A stretch of 64,000 bases of DNA from positions 62,001 to 126,000 of the forward strand of contig CAZVPI010000008.1 in assembly GCA_964628035.1 (NCBI GenBank), in the 5' to 3' direction. The notes beneath the pieces were generated by a model. It was not told where the DNA came from. It worked only from the letters and a program-made list of their open reading frames with translations, and did no database searches. Positions 1-8,533 of this stretch are shown in pieces. The position numbers were made by a program, and so were the translations under genes. The number at the start of each line of letters is the position of its first letter. Within the stretch, counting starts at the first letter, position 1. This DNA comes from UBA2199 sp964628035. Its GTDB lineage: Bacteria; Acidobacteriota; Aminicenantia; UBA2199.

Positions 1-686
1 AGGAGGTCGTCTTCCGCCCCTCGCACTGCCCGCGTTGCCAGGCCGCCATCCCCTGGTACCTGAACGTGCCGGTGCTGAGCTACCTGGCGCTCGGCGGGCG
101 CTGCCGCTTCTGCCGCGCCGCCATCTCGCCGCGCTATCCCCTCGTCGAGGTCCTGACCGCCTTCAGCTTCTGGCTGGCCTGCCACGCCTTCGGCCCCGGC
201 CTGCACGGGGCCGCCGTCGCCGTCTTCCTCTCGCTGCTGATCGCCCTGGCCTTCATCGACCTCGCGCACATGATCCTGCCCGACGAGCTCACCCTGGGCG
301 GCGCCGCGCTCTTCCTCGTCTACGCCTTCTTCCACCCCGAGATCGCGGCGCGCGACGCACTCCTCGCCGGTTTCGGCGCGGCCCTGTTCTTCGCCGGACT
401 TTTTTATTTCTACCTCAAGGTGCGCAAGATCGAGGGGCTCGGCTTCGGCGACGTCAAGATGGCGCTGCTGCTCGGGCTGTTCCTGGGCCCGCGGCGCATC
501 ACGGTGGCCATCCTGCTGGCCTCGTTGTCCGGGGTGCTGGTGGGGCTGTTCTTCATCCTGTTCCGCAAGAAGGACCTGAAGCTGGCCCTGCCCTTCGGCC
601 CCTTCCTGGCGCTGGGCGGCTACCTGTCGCTTTTCTGGGGCGAGGCGCTGCTGGCCTGGATCGGCTCGCTGTGGGGCCTGCCGTGA
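1..686 (+). CDS. pilD: Prepilin peptidase (A24 family), 5' end cut by window edge
   Basis: Aspartic prepilin peptidase and N-methyltransferase that cleaves the leader of type IV pilins or type II secretion pseudopilins at the inner membrane. The readable frame begins at base 3 and already lies in the N-terminal cytoplasmic domain: two CxxC zinc-type pairs (CPRC and CRFC, about 24 residues apart) are followed by SPRYPLVE, the usual signature. Several membrane helices follow, and the two catalytic aspartate regions are seen as FIDLAHMILPD and GFGDVK. About 227 residues are visible, so only a short N-terminal stretch is missing. The stop overlaps the GTG start of the next gene (GTGA), which implies translational coupling. 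Family assignment is firm; the choice between pilus and type II secretion cannot be made from here. Confidence 0.93.
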   Translation, partial: EVVFRPSHCPRCQAAIPWYLNVPVLSYLALGGRCRFCRAAISPRYPLVEVLTAFSFWLACHAFGPGLHGAAVAVFLSLLIALAFIDLAHMILPDELTLGGAALFLVYAFFHPEIAARDALLAGFGAALFFAGLFYFYLKVRKIEGLGFGDVKMALLLGLFLGPRRITVAILLASLSGVLVGLFFILFRKKDLKLALPFGPFLALGGYLSLFWGEALLAWIGSLWGLP

Positions 687-2200
687 GGCGCTCGTCGCTG
701 GTGCTGCTGCTGGTGGTCGAGGCGTTGTCGCTGTTCCTATTCGAGAACATGCGCTCCCTGTTCGCCAGCCTGGAGGAGAACGAACGCCAGGCGATCACGG
801 CCCATGCCGAGCTCCAGGCCGAGCTGCACCTGCTGCGCGCCGGGGCCGGTCGGCAGGGGGACGTGCCCCTGCGCTCGGACGATTTCGCCTCCATCGCCCG
901 CCTGCCGCGCCCCGAGTCCGGGAAGCGGCTGCTGCAGGCGGACGGCGCCCTGCGCCTGGAGATCCGCAGGCCGCTCGGCGACGGCGGGCTGCTCTTCGTC
1001 AAGGAGGTCGATTCGCCGCAGCTGCACTCGTTCCAGGGCATGCGCAAGGTGCTGTCGCTGCTGGTCCTGGTCCTGGGCCTGGCCCTGGTGGTCAGCGGCT
1101 TCACCCTGGTCTCCCAGCTGCGTCGCCGCAAGCCCGAGGAGCCCGCCGGCGCCGTAGCGCCGCTGCAGGACTACCTGGCCGACCTCAAGAACTCCCAGGC
1201 CGAGCTCCAGGAGATCGTGGCCAGCGAGCGCCGCTCTTCCAGCCGCCAGGAGGAGCTGAACCGCAGCATCCTGAACATCGTCCCCCTGGGGGTGATCTAT
1301 CTGTCGGCCAACGGCCGCGTCGAGCTGTTCAACCCGGCGGCGCAGAAGCTGTTCGGCCGCAGCCTGGCCGCGGTGAAGAACGCCCCCCTGTCCCAGGCTC
1401 TGCCCGGGCACGACGGGCTGGTCGCCTTCATCCTCGGCGCCGGCCGCCGCCGCCACGCCGAGTTCGAGAGCGGCCAGGCCGTCCTGGCCGTCGACGTGGT
1501 CCCCGTGGGCGCGGGCGACGCGGGCGCCGGGGCGGGGCGGCTGGCGCTGGTGCGCGACGTCAGCGAGGAGCGCCTGCGCGAGCGGGTGCGCCGCCAGAAC
1601 GAGAACCTGATCATGCTCGGCGAGATGGCCGCCTCGCTGGCCCACGAGGTGCGCAACTCGCTGGGGGTCATCCTGGGCTACACCAAGGGGCTGGGCGGCG
1701 AGGCGGAGAAGAAGGCCAAGGTCGTCAACGAAGTGCAGTTCATGACCGACATGATGGAAAGCTTCCTGCGCTTCGCCAGGCCGGTCGACAAGGTGGCGCG
1801 CCGGCCGGTGGAGATCGGGGCGCTGCTGCAGGCGGCGGCCGCGGCCCACGGCCTGGCCGTCGACCTGCCGCCCGGCCGCCTCGAGCTGGCCAGCGACCCC
1901 CTGCTGCTCAACATCATCTTCTCCAACCTGGCGCTGAACGCCCGCCAGGCCGGCGCCGCCAGGCTCACCGCCGCCTTCGCGCCGGGGGAGGCCCCGTCGG
2001 TGCTCATCAACGACGACGGCGCGGGGATCCCCGCAGCCAACGCCGAGAAGATCTGGCTGCCCTTCTTCAGCTCCCGGGACAAGGGGACGGGCATGGGGCT
2101 GGCCACGGTCAAGAAGCTGGCCGGAGCGTTGGGAGCGGACATCCGGCTGGAGAATCCGGGAGAGCCGGGAGCTAGATTCAGAATTACTTTCTACACATAG
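683..2200 (+). CDS. PAS-containing membrane sensor histidine kinase
   Basis: Two-component sensor kinase of about 505 residues. A first membrane helix covers residues 3-22 and a second about 122-146, with a small extracytoplasmic domain between them. After a coiled linker come a PAS-like domain (about 185-290), a HisKA domain with the H box LAHEVRN (His near 321), and a HATPase_c domain containing NLALNARQAG (N box), DDGAGIP (G1) and GTGMGLATVKKL (G2). The GTG start at 683 is preferred because it overlaps the prepilin peptidase stop and gives a clean N-terminal helix; the longer frame upstream is only a shadow of that gene. No response regulator gene lies within this window, so the partner is unknown. 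Pairing with pilus or secretion genes further left is an inference from the overlap. Confidence 0.9.
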   Translation: MRRSSLVLLLVVEALSLFLFENMRSLFASLEENERQAITAHAELQAELHLLRAGAGRQGDVPLRSDDFASIARLPRPESGKRLLQADGALRLEIRRPLGDGGLLFVKEVDSPQLHSFQGMRKVLSLLVLVLGLALVVSGFTLVSQLRRRKPEEPAGAVAPLQDYLADLKNSQAELQEIVASERRSSSRQEELNRSILNIVPLGVIYLSANGRVELFNPAAQKLFGRSLAAVKNAPLSQALPGHDGLVAFILGAGRRRHAEFESGQAVLAVDVVPVGAGDAGAGAGRLALVRDVSEERLRERVRRQNENLIMLGEMAASLAHEVRNSLGVILGYTKGLGGEAEKKAKVVNEVQFMTDMMESFLRFARPVDKVARRPVEIGALLQAAAAAHGLAVDLPPGRLELASDPLLLNIIFSNLALNARQAGAARLTAAFAPGEAPSVLINDDGAGIPAANAEKIWLPFFSSRDKGTGMGLATVKKLAGALGADIRLENPGEPGARFRITFYT

Positions 2201-2229
2201 CGGTCAGTCAGCTAGAACTCCAAACTCGT

Positions 2230-2275
2230 CAGCATCTTGAAGGTACGCCGGCCCACCCAGGCGCCACGCCGGCGT
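2230..2275. repeat. Diverged repeat shared with the radical SAM upstream region
   Basis: The stretch from 2230 (CAGCA, then AAGGTACG, CGG, CCA, AGGC, CCA) matches 12363-12402 at roughly 32 of 40 positions without gaps. Both copies lie in intergenic DNA just before or inside other repeats. The downstream word CCCAGGCGCC at 2256-2265 is nearly complementary to a word near 2490-2505, so this may be the left arm of an element whose loop was filled by the 53-bp tandem array. Seen by eye only. Confidence 0.45.
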
Positions 2276-2459
2276 CCCTGGCAAGGGCGCCGTCCCCGAG
2301 GGACAGGCTGCCTGAGGGGGACCGGCGTCCCTGGCAAGGGCGCCGTCCCCGAAGGACAGGCTGCCTGAGGGGGACCGGCGTCCCCGGCAAGGGCGCCGTC
2401 CCCGAGGGACAGGCTGCCTGAGGGGGACCGGCGTCCCCGGCAAGGGCGCCGTCCCCGAG
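2271..2459. repeat. 53-bp tandem repeat, 3.6 copies
   Basis: Copies begin at 2271, 2324, 2377 and 2430, each exactly 53 bp apart, and the fourth copy breaks off after about 30 bases. Copies differ at only a few positions (for example CCCTGG versus CCCCGG, GAGGGA versus GAAGGA). The unit is about 75 percent G+C and contains the self-complementary word GGCGCC. There are no variable spacers, so it is not CRISPR. It fills most of the 411-bp gap between the histidine kinase and ispD. After it comes a double TTCCACG heptamer at about 2465-2478. The array could change length by slippage; whether it affects ispD expression is unknown. Confidence 0.85.
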
Positions 2460-2599
2460 CGGGGTTCCACGTTCCACGGTGGCGAGCATAAGGTGCCTGG
2501 GGGCATGTTGAGCTCCAGGCATTTTCCCCGGCTGAAACAATAGAGTCCGAGAATGGCTGTTGCTGACACCAACGCTAACACCAACACTCGTTGTTCGGT

Positions 2600-2605
2600 T
2601 ATAAT
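2600..2605 (+). promoter_or_regulatory. -10 box of ispD, placed for a leaderless transcript
   Basis: A perfect TATAAT lies 6 bp before the ATG at 2612. The expected start site, about 7 bp past the hexamer, falls on or next to that ATG, and no Shine-Dalgarno is present. No good -35 is seen at the usual spacing. Inference from sequence only. Confidence 0.5.
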
Positions 2606-2611
2606 ATGCCC

Positions 2612-3289
2612 ATGAAAACCACAGCCATCATCCTGGCCGGGGGCACGGGGTCCCGTTTCAAGAGCAAGGAACCGAAACAGTTCCACAAGCTGGGAAAAAG
2701 GACATTGCTCGACCACTGCCTGCAGCGTTTCCAGGAGCACAAGGACATCGCGGAGATCGTCCTGGTCTGCCCCAAGGCCTTCCTGGGGAAGGCGCAAACG
2801 ATCGCCGCCGGGTACAAGAAGGTGGCGATGGTCGTTGCCGGCGGCAGGACCAGGCAGCAGTCGTCGGCCATCGGCGTAGCCGCGGCCGGGAGCGCCGAGT
2901 TCGTCCTCATCCACGATGCGGCGCGAGCCGTGGTGCCGAGGGATGTCATCACCCGGGTGCTGAAGGCCCTGGCCCGCAGCGCCGCCGTCATGCCGGTGCT
3001 GGCCGCGGGGGACACCCTTGTGCGCGTGGACGACAAGGGAACGGTGAACGCCGTGCTCGATCGCGAAAAGCTGCGCCGCGTCCAGACCCCCCAGGGCTTC
3101 CGCGCTTCGATCATCCGCATCGCCCACCGCCTGGCCCAGGAAGACGGCAAGACCGACGCTCCCGATGACTGTTCGTTGATCCTGGCATACGGCCTGGCCC
3201 CGATCGCGACCGTGGAAGGAGACGCGGCCAATATCAAGATCACGGTTCCCCTGGATCTGAAACTGGCGGAGCCAATCCTGAAAACCTAG
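2612..3289 (+). CDS. ispD: 2-C-methyl-D-erythritol 4-phosphate cytidylyltransferase
   Basis: Third enzyme of the MEP isoprenoid pathway: it joins CTP and methylerythritol phosphate to give CDP-methylerythritol in the cytoplasm. The 225-residue product has the family N-terminal nucleotide-binding motif (LAGGTGSRF followed by KEPKQF), the central IHDAARAVVP motif, then DTLVRVDD and the QTPQGF motif near residue 150. Length is normal for single-domain IspD. ATG 2612 is chosen because the preceding TATAAT would start transcription there; an in-frame ATG at 2606 would add two residues. It stands alone between two repeat-filled gaps. Undecaprenyl phosphate for the neighbouring murG and mraY products derives from this pathway, but co-regulation is not shown by the sequence. 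Confidence 0.94.
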   Translation: MKTTAIILAGGTGSRFKSKEPKQFHKLGKRTLLDHCLQRFQEHKDIAEIVLVCPKAFLGKAQTIAAGYKKVAMVVAGGRTRQQSSAIGVAAAGSAEFVLIHDAARAVVPRDVITRVLKALARSAAVMPVLAAGDTLVRVDDKGTVNAVLDREKLRRVQTPQGFRASIIRIAHRLAQEDGKTDAPDDCSLILAYGLAPIATVEGDAANIKITVPLDLKLAEPILKT

Positions 3290-3321
3290 TGATCAGAGAC
3301 GGCAAACGAGCGAACTAGCTT

Positions 3322-3566
3322 GGTGATTCGTAATTCGTGATCAGTGATTGGAACGGCATTGGTGGCGATCTCTAGCGAGCTATGGTGATTCGTAATTCGT
3401 GATTCTAGAAGAAAAATAGGTGAACGGTGTACGGTTTACGGTGTACGGGAAAATCCTAAGCCACCCAAGTCGTTCTTAGGCTTCTTCGTCTACCGTCCAC
3501 CCAAAGTTGTTTATTCCTTTTACCTTTTACCTGCAAAGCACTCTTGCTTTACCCCCCCACCCCTTT
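3322..3566. repeat. Heptad-repeat inverted element between ispD and murG (no gene in loop)
   Basis: The 342-bp gap holds several 7-bp periodic blocks. TGATTCG/TAATTCG heptads occur at 3323-3341 and again at 3375-3393; an ACGGTNN block runs 3418-3449. A complementary-type block (CCGTCTA, CCGTCCA) follows at 3487-3502, then CCTTTTA heptads at 3514-3532 and a TTTACCC/CCACCCC block at 3548-3580. GGTGTACGGTTTACG (3426-3440) matches the reverse complement of 3487-3501 at 12 of 15 positions, and an inner CCTAAG/CTTAGG pair sits in the loop. No S23/IVP remnant was recognised here. The TGATTCG words recur at 14341 and 29760, and the ACGGT words at 17703. Confidence 0.7.
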
Positions 3567-3611
3567 ACCCCTCTCCCCTGAATCCTGCTGTCAATTCCCG
3601 GGCGAATGCGC

Positions 3612-3617
3612 TATAAT
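3612..3617 (+). promoter_or_regulatory. -10 box of the murG-murJ fusion gene
   Basis: A perfect TATAAT ends 14 bp before the ATG at 3632. The predicted leader is about 8 nt and is C-rich with no Shine-Dalgarno, so the message would be leaderless or nearly so. No strong -35 is seen. Confidence 0.5.
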
Positions 3618-3631
3618 ACGCCCCGTACCCC

Positions 3632-6600
3632 ATGAGCAAAAAACGCTTTCTCTTCACCGGTGGCGGCACCGGCGGCCACGTCTATCCCAATGTCGCCATC
3701 TACGAGGCGCTGAAGGAGAAGCATCCCGACGCCGAGTTCCTCTACGTGGGCACGCGCCGCGGCAGCGAGGCCTCGATCATCCCCTCCCTGCCCCAGCCCA
3801 TGGAGTTCGTCGCCGTTCCCGCCCTGGGCCTGCCGCAGCGGCTGAAAAGCCCCAGGACGCTCCTGGCCGTCTTGGCCATCCTGTGGGGGGCGTTGCGCAG
3901 CCTGTTCATCCTGCGCCGCTTCAAGCCCGACGTGATCATCGGCAGCGGCGGCTACGCGGCGGCGCCGGTGCTGCTGGCCGCGGCCCTGCTGCGCAGGCCG
4001 GTGTTCATCCACGAGCAGAACGCCGTGCCCGGGCGCATGAACCTGTTCATCGCCCGCTTCGCCGCCAGGATCGGCGTCGCCTTCCCCTCGACGGCGGCGT
4101 TTTTCCCGGCGGCCAAGGTGGTCCAGGCCGGCTATCCGCTGCGCAAGTCGATCCGCGCCGCGGCCGCCAACGCCGCGGCGGCGCGGGAGAGGCTGGACAT
4201 CCCGCCCAATAGCCGCGTCCTCTTCATCTGCAGCGGCAGCATGGGGGCGCGCACCATCAACCGCGCCGCGGTCGAGGCCATGCCGCGCCTGCTCTCCATC
4301 CCCAACCTCTTCGTCGTCATGTCGACAGGCAAGGCCTACGGCAAGGCCTACAAGGCCTACGACGACACGGTGAGCCGGCTGGAGCGCATGGGCTATCCCC
4401 CGCAGATCGAAGGCCGGCTGCTGGTGCAGGAGTATTTCGACCCGGTCGCCGACGTTTACGCCGTGTCCGACCTGGTGGTGGCCCGGGCCGGCGCCGGCAC
4501 AGTCCAGGAGCTCGGGGCCCGCGGGCTGCCCGCCATCCTGGTGCCCAAGATCGACCTGCCCGGAGACCACCAGGTGCTGAACGCCCGCGAGGTCGAGAAG
4601 GCCGGCGGCGCCCGCGTCCTCTATGAGGAGGCGCAGCCGGGTGGCAAGGCGGGGCGGATCGTCCTGTCCGCCGACTCCCTGGCCTCGGCGGTCGAGGAGC
4701 TGCTCGCCGCCCCCGAGCAGCTGGGAACCATGCGCCGCCACCAGCTGGCTGGCGAAAGGCGCGACAGCGCCGCCGTCATCCTGGAGGCGCTGGAGCGCAT
4801 GGAAGCCGGCCGCGAGAAGGCCGAAACCGGCGAGATCAAGGTCTTCTACCTGCAGGCGGTCGACGAGGAGAAGAACCTGGAGCTCCCCTTCCCCTCGACG
4901 GTGGTCGGCAACACGTTCCTGAGCGACGTGGTGCTGGAAAAGGCCGCCGCCCCCGTCCGCTTCACCATCAAGCTCCTGCCCGAGGGCGATGTTCCGGCCA
5001 TGGTCCGCCTGCAGCGCGGCCGCGTGCTGCTCAACGGCCGCCCGGTCAGCGACTGGCTGCCCCTGCATTCCGGTGACCGGCTGGAGGTCGAGGATCACGC
5101 CTACGTTTTCAAGAGCTACCAGGAAAAGGTCGCCGACAAGGACCGCAGCGTCTGCCCCAGCGCCGCCGCCCATCCCGGCTCGCCCCTGGTGGCGCGGCTG
5201 GCCGACTTCGGCCGCGCCATCGCCGCCGCAGCCCTGTTCGGCGCCGGCCGCGTGGTCGACGCCTTCACCGCCGCCCTGGCCGTCGTCGGCTTCCTGCGCC
5301 GGCTGGTCGGCGCCAACGCCATGAGCCGCGTCTTCATGCCCATCTTCGCCCGCCTCTTCCAGCGCGCCTCGCGGGGCAAGGCCTGGGAGGCGGCCACGGC
5401 GCTGAGCGCCGGCACCGCCCTGCTGTCTCTGGCCATCGCCGTGCTGGGCCTGCTGCTGGCGCCGGCGCTCGTGGGCCTGGCCTTCCCCGGCTTCGGCCCA
5501 GGCGGCACCGCCACCACGGCGGCCAACATGCTGCGCACGCTGCTGCCCGCGGCCTTCCTGGGCACGCTGGCGGCGCTGGCCTCCGTCTACCTGCGCGCCT
5601 TCGGCAGGCGCCTCGTCACCGAGGCCTCGGGCCTGCTGTTCACCGTCGCGGCCATCGCCGGCATTTTCCTCTTTTACCACGGCAGCGGCCCCTATGCCCT
5701 GGCCTGGAGCATCCTCCTGGCCTCGCTGCTGCAGGTGGCCCTGCTGGCCCCCTACCTGGCCGCGACCCTGGCCCGGCCCGAGCTGGAGTTCGTCTTCCGG
5801 CCGTCGTTCCGCGCCTCGCGCCAGGTGAACCGCAAGTACGTCGCCCGCCTGGCGCCGGCCGGCCTGGGCGCCGCCCTGTCCCACGCGCCGCCGCTGATCG
5901 AGCGCTGCATCGGCTCCTGGCTGGCGGTCGGCTCGGTCTCGGCCCTCTATTTAGCCACCGAGCTGGCCCGCCTGCCCTTCACCCTGGTGGCGCGCGCCGC
6001 CCAGGGCCGGACGCTGCGCGACCGCCAGGCCCCGGTCATGCCCATGGACCGGGCGCGGCAGAGCCGGGTGCTGGCCGACGGCTTCCGCGACAACCTGTTC
6101 CTGCTGGCGCCGCTTTCGATCCTGCTGGTCGTGCTGGCCGGCCCCTTCGTCTCGCTGCTGCTCGCCCGCGGCCACTTCTCCGCCGCCGAGGCGGCGGCCA
6201 CGGCCCGCGTCCTGCAGTTTTACGCCATCGGCCTCAGCGGCTGGGGGCTGCAGGCGCTGACCGCGCGCCTGTTCCACTCGCGCCTGGAGGAGCGCAGCGC
6301 CATCGTCACCGACCTGCTGCTGCTGGCCGTGCAGCTGCCGCTCACGGTCGCCCTGGCGCGCACCAGCCTGGGCGTCGCCGGCATCGCCCTGGCCGCCTCG
6401 CTGGCGGCGCTGGCGGTCGGCCTGGGCCGCGTCGCCCTGCTGCAGCTGCGCCTGCGCCGCGAAGGGGCGGCCCCGGCGGCGGGCGAATTCGCCTCCTCGA
6501 CGCTGAAGACCCTCGGCGCCTCGCTGCTGATGGTCATCGCCCTGGCCGAGGCCGAGTTCGTCTTCCGCCGCATCGAGTTCCGCGTGCCCTTCTGGCGCGA

Positions 6601-7411
6601 CCTGATCCTCTGCGTGTCGCTGGCCTTCATGGGCACGGCGGTCTATCTCCTGGCCTCGCTGCTGCTCAAGAACAAGGGCATCCTGATGTTCCGCAAGCGC
6701 CGGCGCGACCGGCGCAACGGCGCCCCGCTGTCGCTGCTGTCGCCGTTCCGCTTCCTGGACGTGGTCTCGGCCAACCCCGATTTCTACAAGGCCGAGTACC
6801 GCTACAAGACCGGCGTCTACCTGGCCAGCCCTTCCTGGGAGGTGCGCAACGTCGGCATCAAGCTGGCCGGGCTGTTCAAGGACCGCTCCAAGGTCCCGTA
6901 CCTGACCGACCTGCTGAACAGCGGCCGGGCCAACGGTTTCATGCGCCGCAACGCCCTGCAGGCGCTGCGCAGCATCAACCCCTGGGGCCCGGAGCTGGAG
7001 GAACTGGCCCTGCGCCTGCTCCGCGACCGCTACTACGAGGTGCGCAGCGCCGCCATCGACTGGCTGGGGCAGAACATCGGCGAGGCCGGATACGCCCGCC
7101 TGCGGCCGCTGCTGGAACGGCGCCTGGCGCGGGGCGGCATCCAGGAAAAGACCGCCTGCCTGCGCCTGGTCGCACGCAAGGGCGGTCTGGAGGACCTGCC
7201 GCGGCTGCGCCGGCTCTACCTGCACAGCAGCTCGCTGCTGCGCGAGGAGGTGCTGGAGGCCCTCTACTCCTTCCTGCGCCGCGGCCTGCTCGAGGCCGAC
7301 GCCGCGCGCCGCGAGGCCCGGCAGGTGCTGGTCACCTCCGACCACCTGACCCCCGAGTTCCGCGTCAAGTCCATCCTGCTGCGCATCCTCCGCGAGAGTG
7401 AACGCCCATGA
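3632..7411 (+). CDS. murG-murJ: MurG-FHA-MurJ-HEAT fusion protein (lipid II synthase plus lipid II flippase)
   Basis: One uninterrupted 1259-residue frame. Residues 1 to about 395 are a full MurG, which adds GlcNAc to lipid I: GGGTGGHVYPN near the start, IGSGGYAAAP, HEQNAVPGRMN, a glycine loop SGSMGA, and the sugar-nucleotide motif RAGAGTVQELG with DHQVLNA. Residues about 400-498 look like a forkhead-associated fold (VLLNGRPV, LHSGDRLEV). Residues about 515-1025 are a MurJ/MviN flippase with roughly 13-14 hydrophobic segments, beginning with the family words ALFGAG, VDAF and LRR. Residues about 1030-1259 are helical repeats of HEAT type. MurG and MurJ are normally separate proteins. The stop overlaps the mraY start (ATGA). 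The domain calls for MurG and MurJ are strong; FHA and HEAT are moderate. A sequencing error is unlikely to create a fusion this long with the frame kept throughout. Confidence 0.9.
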   Translation: MSKKRFLFTGGGTGGHVYPNVAIYEALKEKHPDAEFLYVGTRRGSEASIIPSLPQPMEFVAVPALGLPQRLKSPRTLLAVLAILWGALRSLFILRRFKPDVIIGSGGYAAAPVLLAAALLRRPVFIHEQNAVPGRMNLFIARFAARIGVAFPSTAAFFPAAKVVQAGYPLRKSIRAAAANAAAARERLDIPPNSRVLFICSGSMGARTINRAAVEAMPRLLSIPNLFVVMSTGKAYGKAYKAYDDTVSRLERMGYPPQIEGRLLVQEYFDPVADVYAVSDLVVARAGAGTVQELGARGLPAILVPKIDLPGDHQVLNAREVEKAGGARVLYEEAQPGGKAGRIVLSADSLASAVEELLAAPEQLGTMRRHQLAGERRDSAAVILEALERMEAGREKAETGEIKVFYLQAVDEEKNLELPFPSTVVGNTFLSDVVLEKAAAPVRFTIKLLPEGDVPAMVRLQRGRVLLNGRPVSDWLPLHSGDRLEVEDHAYVFKSYQEKVADKDRSVCPSAAAHPGSPLVARLADFGRAIAAAALFGAGRVVDAFTAALAVVGFLRRLVGANAMSRVFMPIFARLFQRASRGKAWEAATALSAGTALLSLAIAVLGLLLAPALVGLAFPGFGPGGTATTAANMLRTLLPAAFLGTLAALASVYLRAFGRRLVTEASGLLFTVAAIAGIFLFYHGSGPYALAWSILLASLLQVALLAPYLAATLARPELEFVFRPSFRASRQVNRKYVARLAPAGLGAALSHAPPLIERCIGSWLAVGSVSALYLATELARLPFTLVARAAQGRTLRDRQAPVMPMDRARQSRVLADGFRDNLFLLAPLSILLVVLAGPFVSLLLARGHFSAAEAAATARVLQFYAIGLSGWGLQALTARLFHSRLEERSAIVTDLLLLAVQLPLTVALARTSLGVAGIALAASLAALAVGLGRVALLQLRLRREGAAPAAGEFASSTLKTLGASLLMVIALAEAEFVFRRIEFRVPFWRDLILCVSLAFMGTAVYLLASLLLKNKGILMFRKRRRDRRNGAPLSLLSPFRFLDVVSANPDFYKAEYRYKTGVYLASPSWEVRNVGIKLAGLFKDRSKVPYLTDLLNSGRANGFMRRNALQALRSINPWGPELEELALRLLRDRYYEVRSAAIDWLGQNIGEAGYARLRPLLERRLARGGIQEKTACLRLVARKGGLEDLPRLRRLYLHSSSLLREEVLEALYSFLRRGLLEADAARREARQVLVTSDHLTPEFRVKSILLRILRESERP

Positions 7412-8514
7412 TCGCCTGGCTCAGTGAACTGTTCGCCGACCTGCCCGGGCAGCGGCTGCTGACCTACATCACCTTCCGCGCCCTGATGGCCATCCTCACC
7501 TCGTTCGCCGTGGGCATCGTGCTGGGGCGGCGCATCATCCGCGCCATCTACCAGCTGAACTTCCGCGACCGCGCCCGCGACTTCGGCGACATGTCGCCGC
7601 GCAACAAGGACGGCACGCCGACCATGGGCGGGCTGATCCTCTTCTTCTCCATGCTGGTCTCGGCGCTGCTGTGGGGCAGCTGGCGCAAGCCCAACGACTT
7701 TTTCCTGATCACCATCCTGTTCACCGCCTTCTGGTTCACGGCGCTGGGCTTCTTCGACGACTACCTGAAGAACATCCGCGGCTCCAGCGACCTGGGCATG
7801 AACCGCGGCCTGAAGCTGCTGCTGCAGGGGCTGTTCGGCGTCATCCTGGCCCTGCTGGTGCTGGGAAGGGAATCGTCGCCGTTCGTCGCCGGCACGGCCA
7901 CCCTGCTGCATGTCCCCTTCTTCAAGACGCCGCTGGTCGACCTGGGCGTCCTCTATTACCCGTTCATCGTGCTGGCGGTGATCGCCATCGCCAACGCCAT
8001 CAACTTCGCCGACGGCCTCGACGGCCTGGCCAGCGTCCCCTCGGGGCTGGTGAGCGCCGTCTACGCCGTCTTCGCCTACATCATCGGCAACTCGATCGCC
8101 GCCAAGTACCTCTGGTTCTCCTACATCCCCGGGGCCGGCGAGCTGGTGGTGGCCCTGGCGGCGCTGGTCGGCGCCCTGGCCGCCTTCCTGTGGTTCAACG
8201 CCTACCCGGCCGAGGTGTTCATGGGCGACACCGGCTCGCTGCTCATCGGCGGCGTCATCGCCACGTCGGCGGTGCTGCTGAAGCAGGAGCTGCTGTTCCT
8301 GATCGCCGGCGGCGTCTTCGTCATCGAGTTCCTGTCGGTCTTCATCCAGGACGTCATCGGCATCAAGCTGCTCAAGCGGCGCCTCTTCTACCGCGCCCCC
8401 ATCCACCACACCTTCCAGTTCCTGGGCATCGCCGAGCCCAAAATCGTCGTCCGTTTCTGGATCCTGGCCGTGATCTTCACCCTGGTCAGCCTGATCAGCA
8501 TCAAGCTGCGCTGA
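7408..8514 (+). CDS. mraY: Phospho-N-acetylmuramoyl-pentapeptide transferase
   Basis: Integral membrane enzyme that moves phospho-MurNAc-pentapeptide from UDP onto undecaprenyl phosphate, making lipid I, the substrate of MurG. The 368-residue product shows the family signatures GTPTMGG near residue 70, FFDDYLKN near 115, NAINFADGLDGLAS near 195, the aspartate motif FMGDTGSLLIGG near 272, and the late RAPIHHTFQ histidine motif near 330. About ten hydrophobic helices are visible. Length matches MraY (about 360). Its ATG overlaps the stop of the MurG-MurJ fusion, so lipid I synthesis, lipid II synthesis and lipid II flipping appear translationally coupled. The rest of the dcw cluster (murC-F, fts genes) is not in this window. 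Confidence 0.96.
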   Translation: MIAWLSELFADLPGQRLLTYITFRALMAILTSFAVGIVLGRRIIRAIYQLNFRDRARDFGDMSPRNKDGTPTMGGLILFFSMLVSALLWGSWRKPNDFFLITILFTAFWFTALGFFDDYLKNIRGSSDLGMNRGLKLLLQGLFGVILALLVLGRESSPFVAGTATLLHVPFFKTPLVDLGVLYYPFIVLAVIAIANAINFADGLDGLASVPSGLVSAVYAVFAYIIGNSIAAKYLWFSYIPGAGELVVALAALVGALAAFLWFNAYPAEVFMGDTGSLLIGGVIATSAVLLKQELLFLIAGGVFVIEFLSVFIQDVIGIKLLKRRLFYRAPIHHTFQFLGIAEPKIVVRFWILAVIFTLVSLISIKLR

Positions 8515-8533
8515 AGCGCCCGCGAGGAGCCCC

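Noticed and set aside
2271..2459. CRISPR array
   Set aside because: Copies are directly adjacent with no variable spacers and there are no cas genes.
3611..5884. Long open frame antisense to the murG-murJ gene (757 codons)
   Set aside because: Composition is the mirror of a G+C-rich coding strand (Q, G, A, R runs), with no domain; the plus strand has complete MurG and MurJ motifs.
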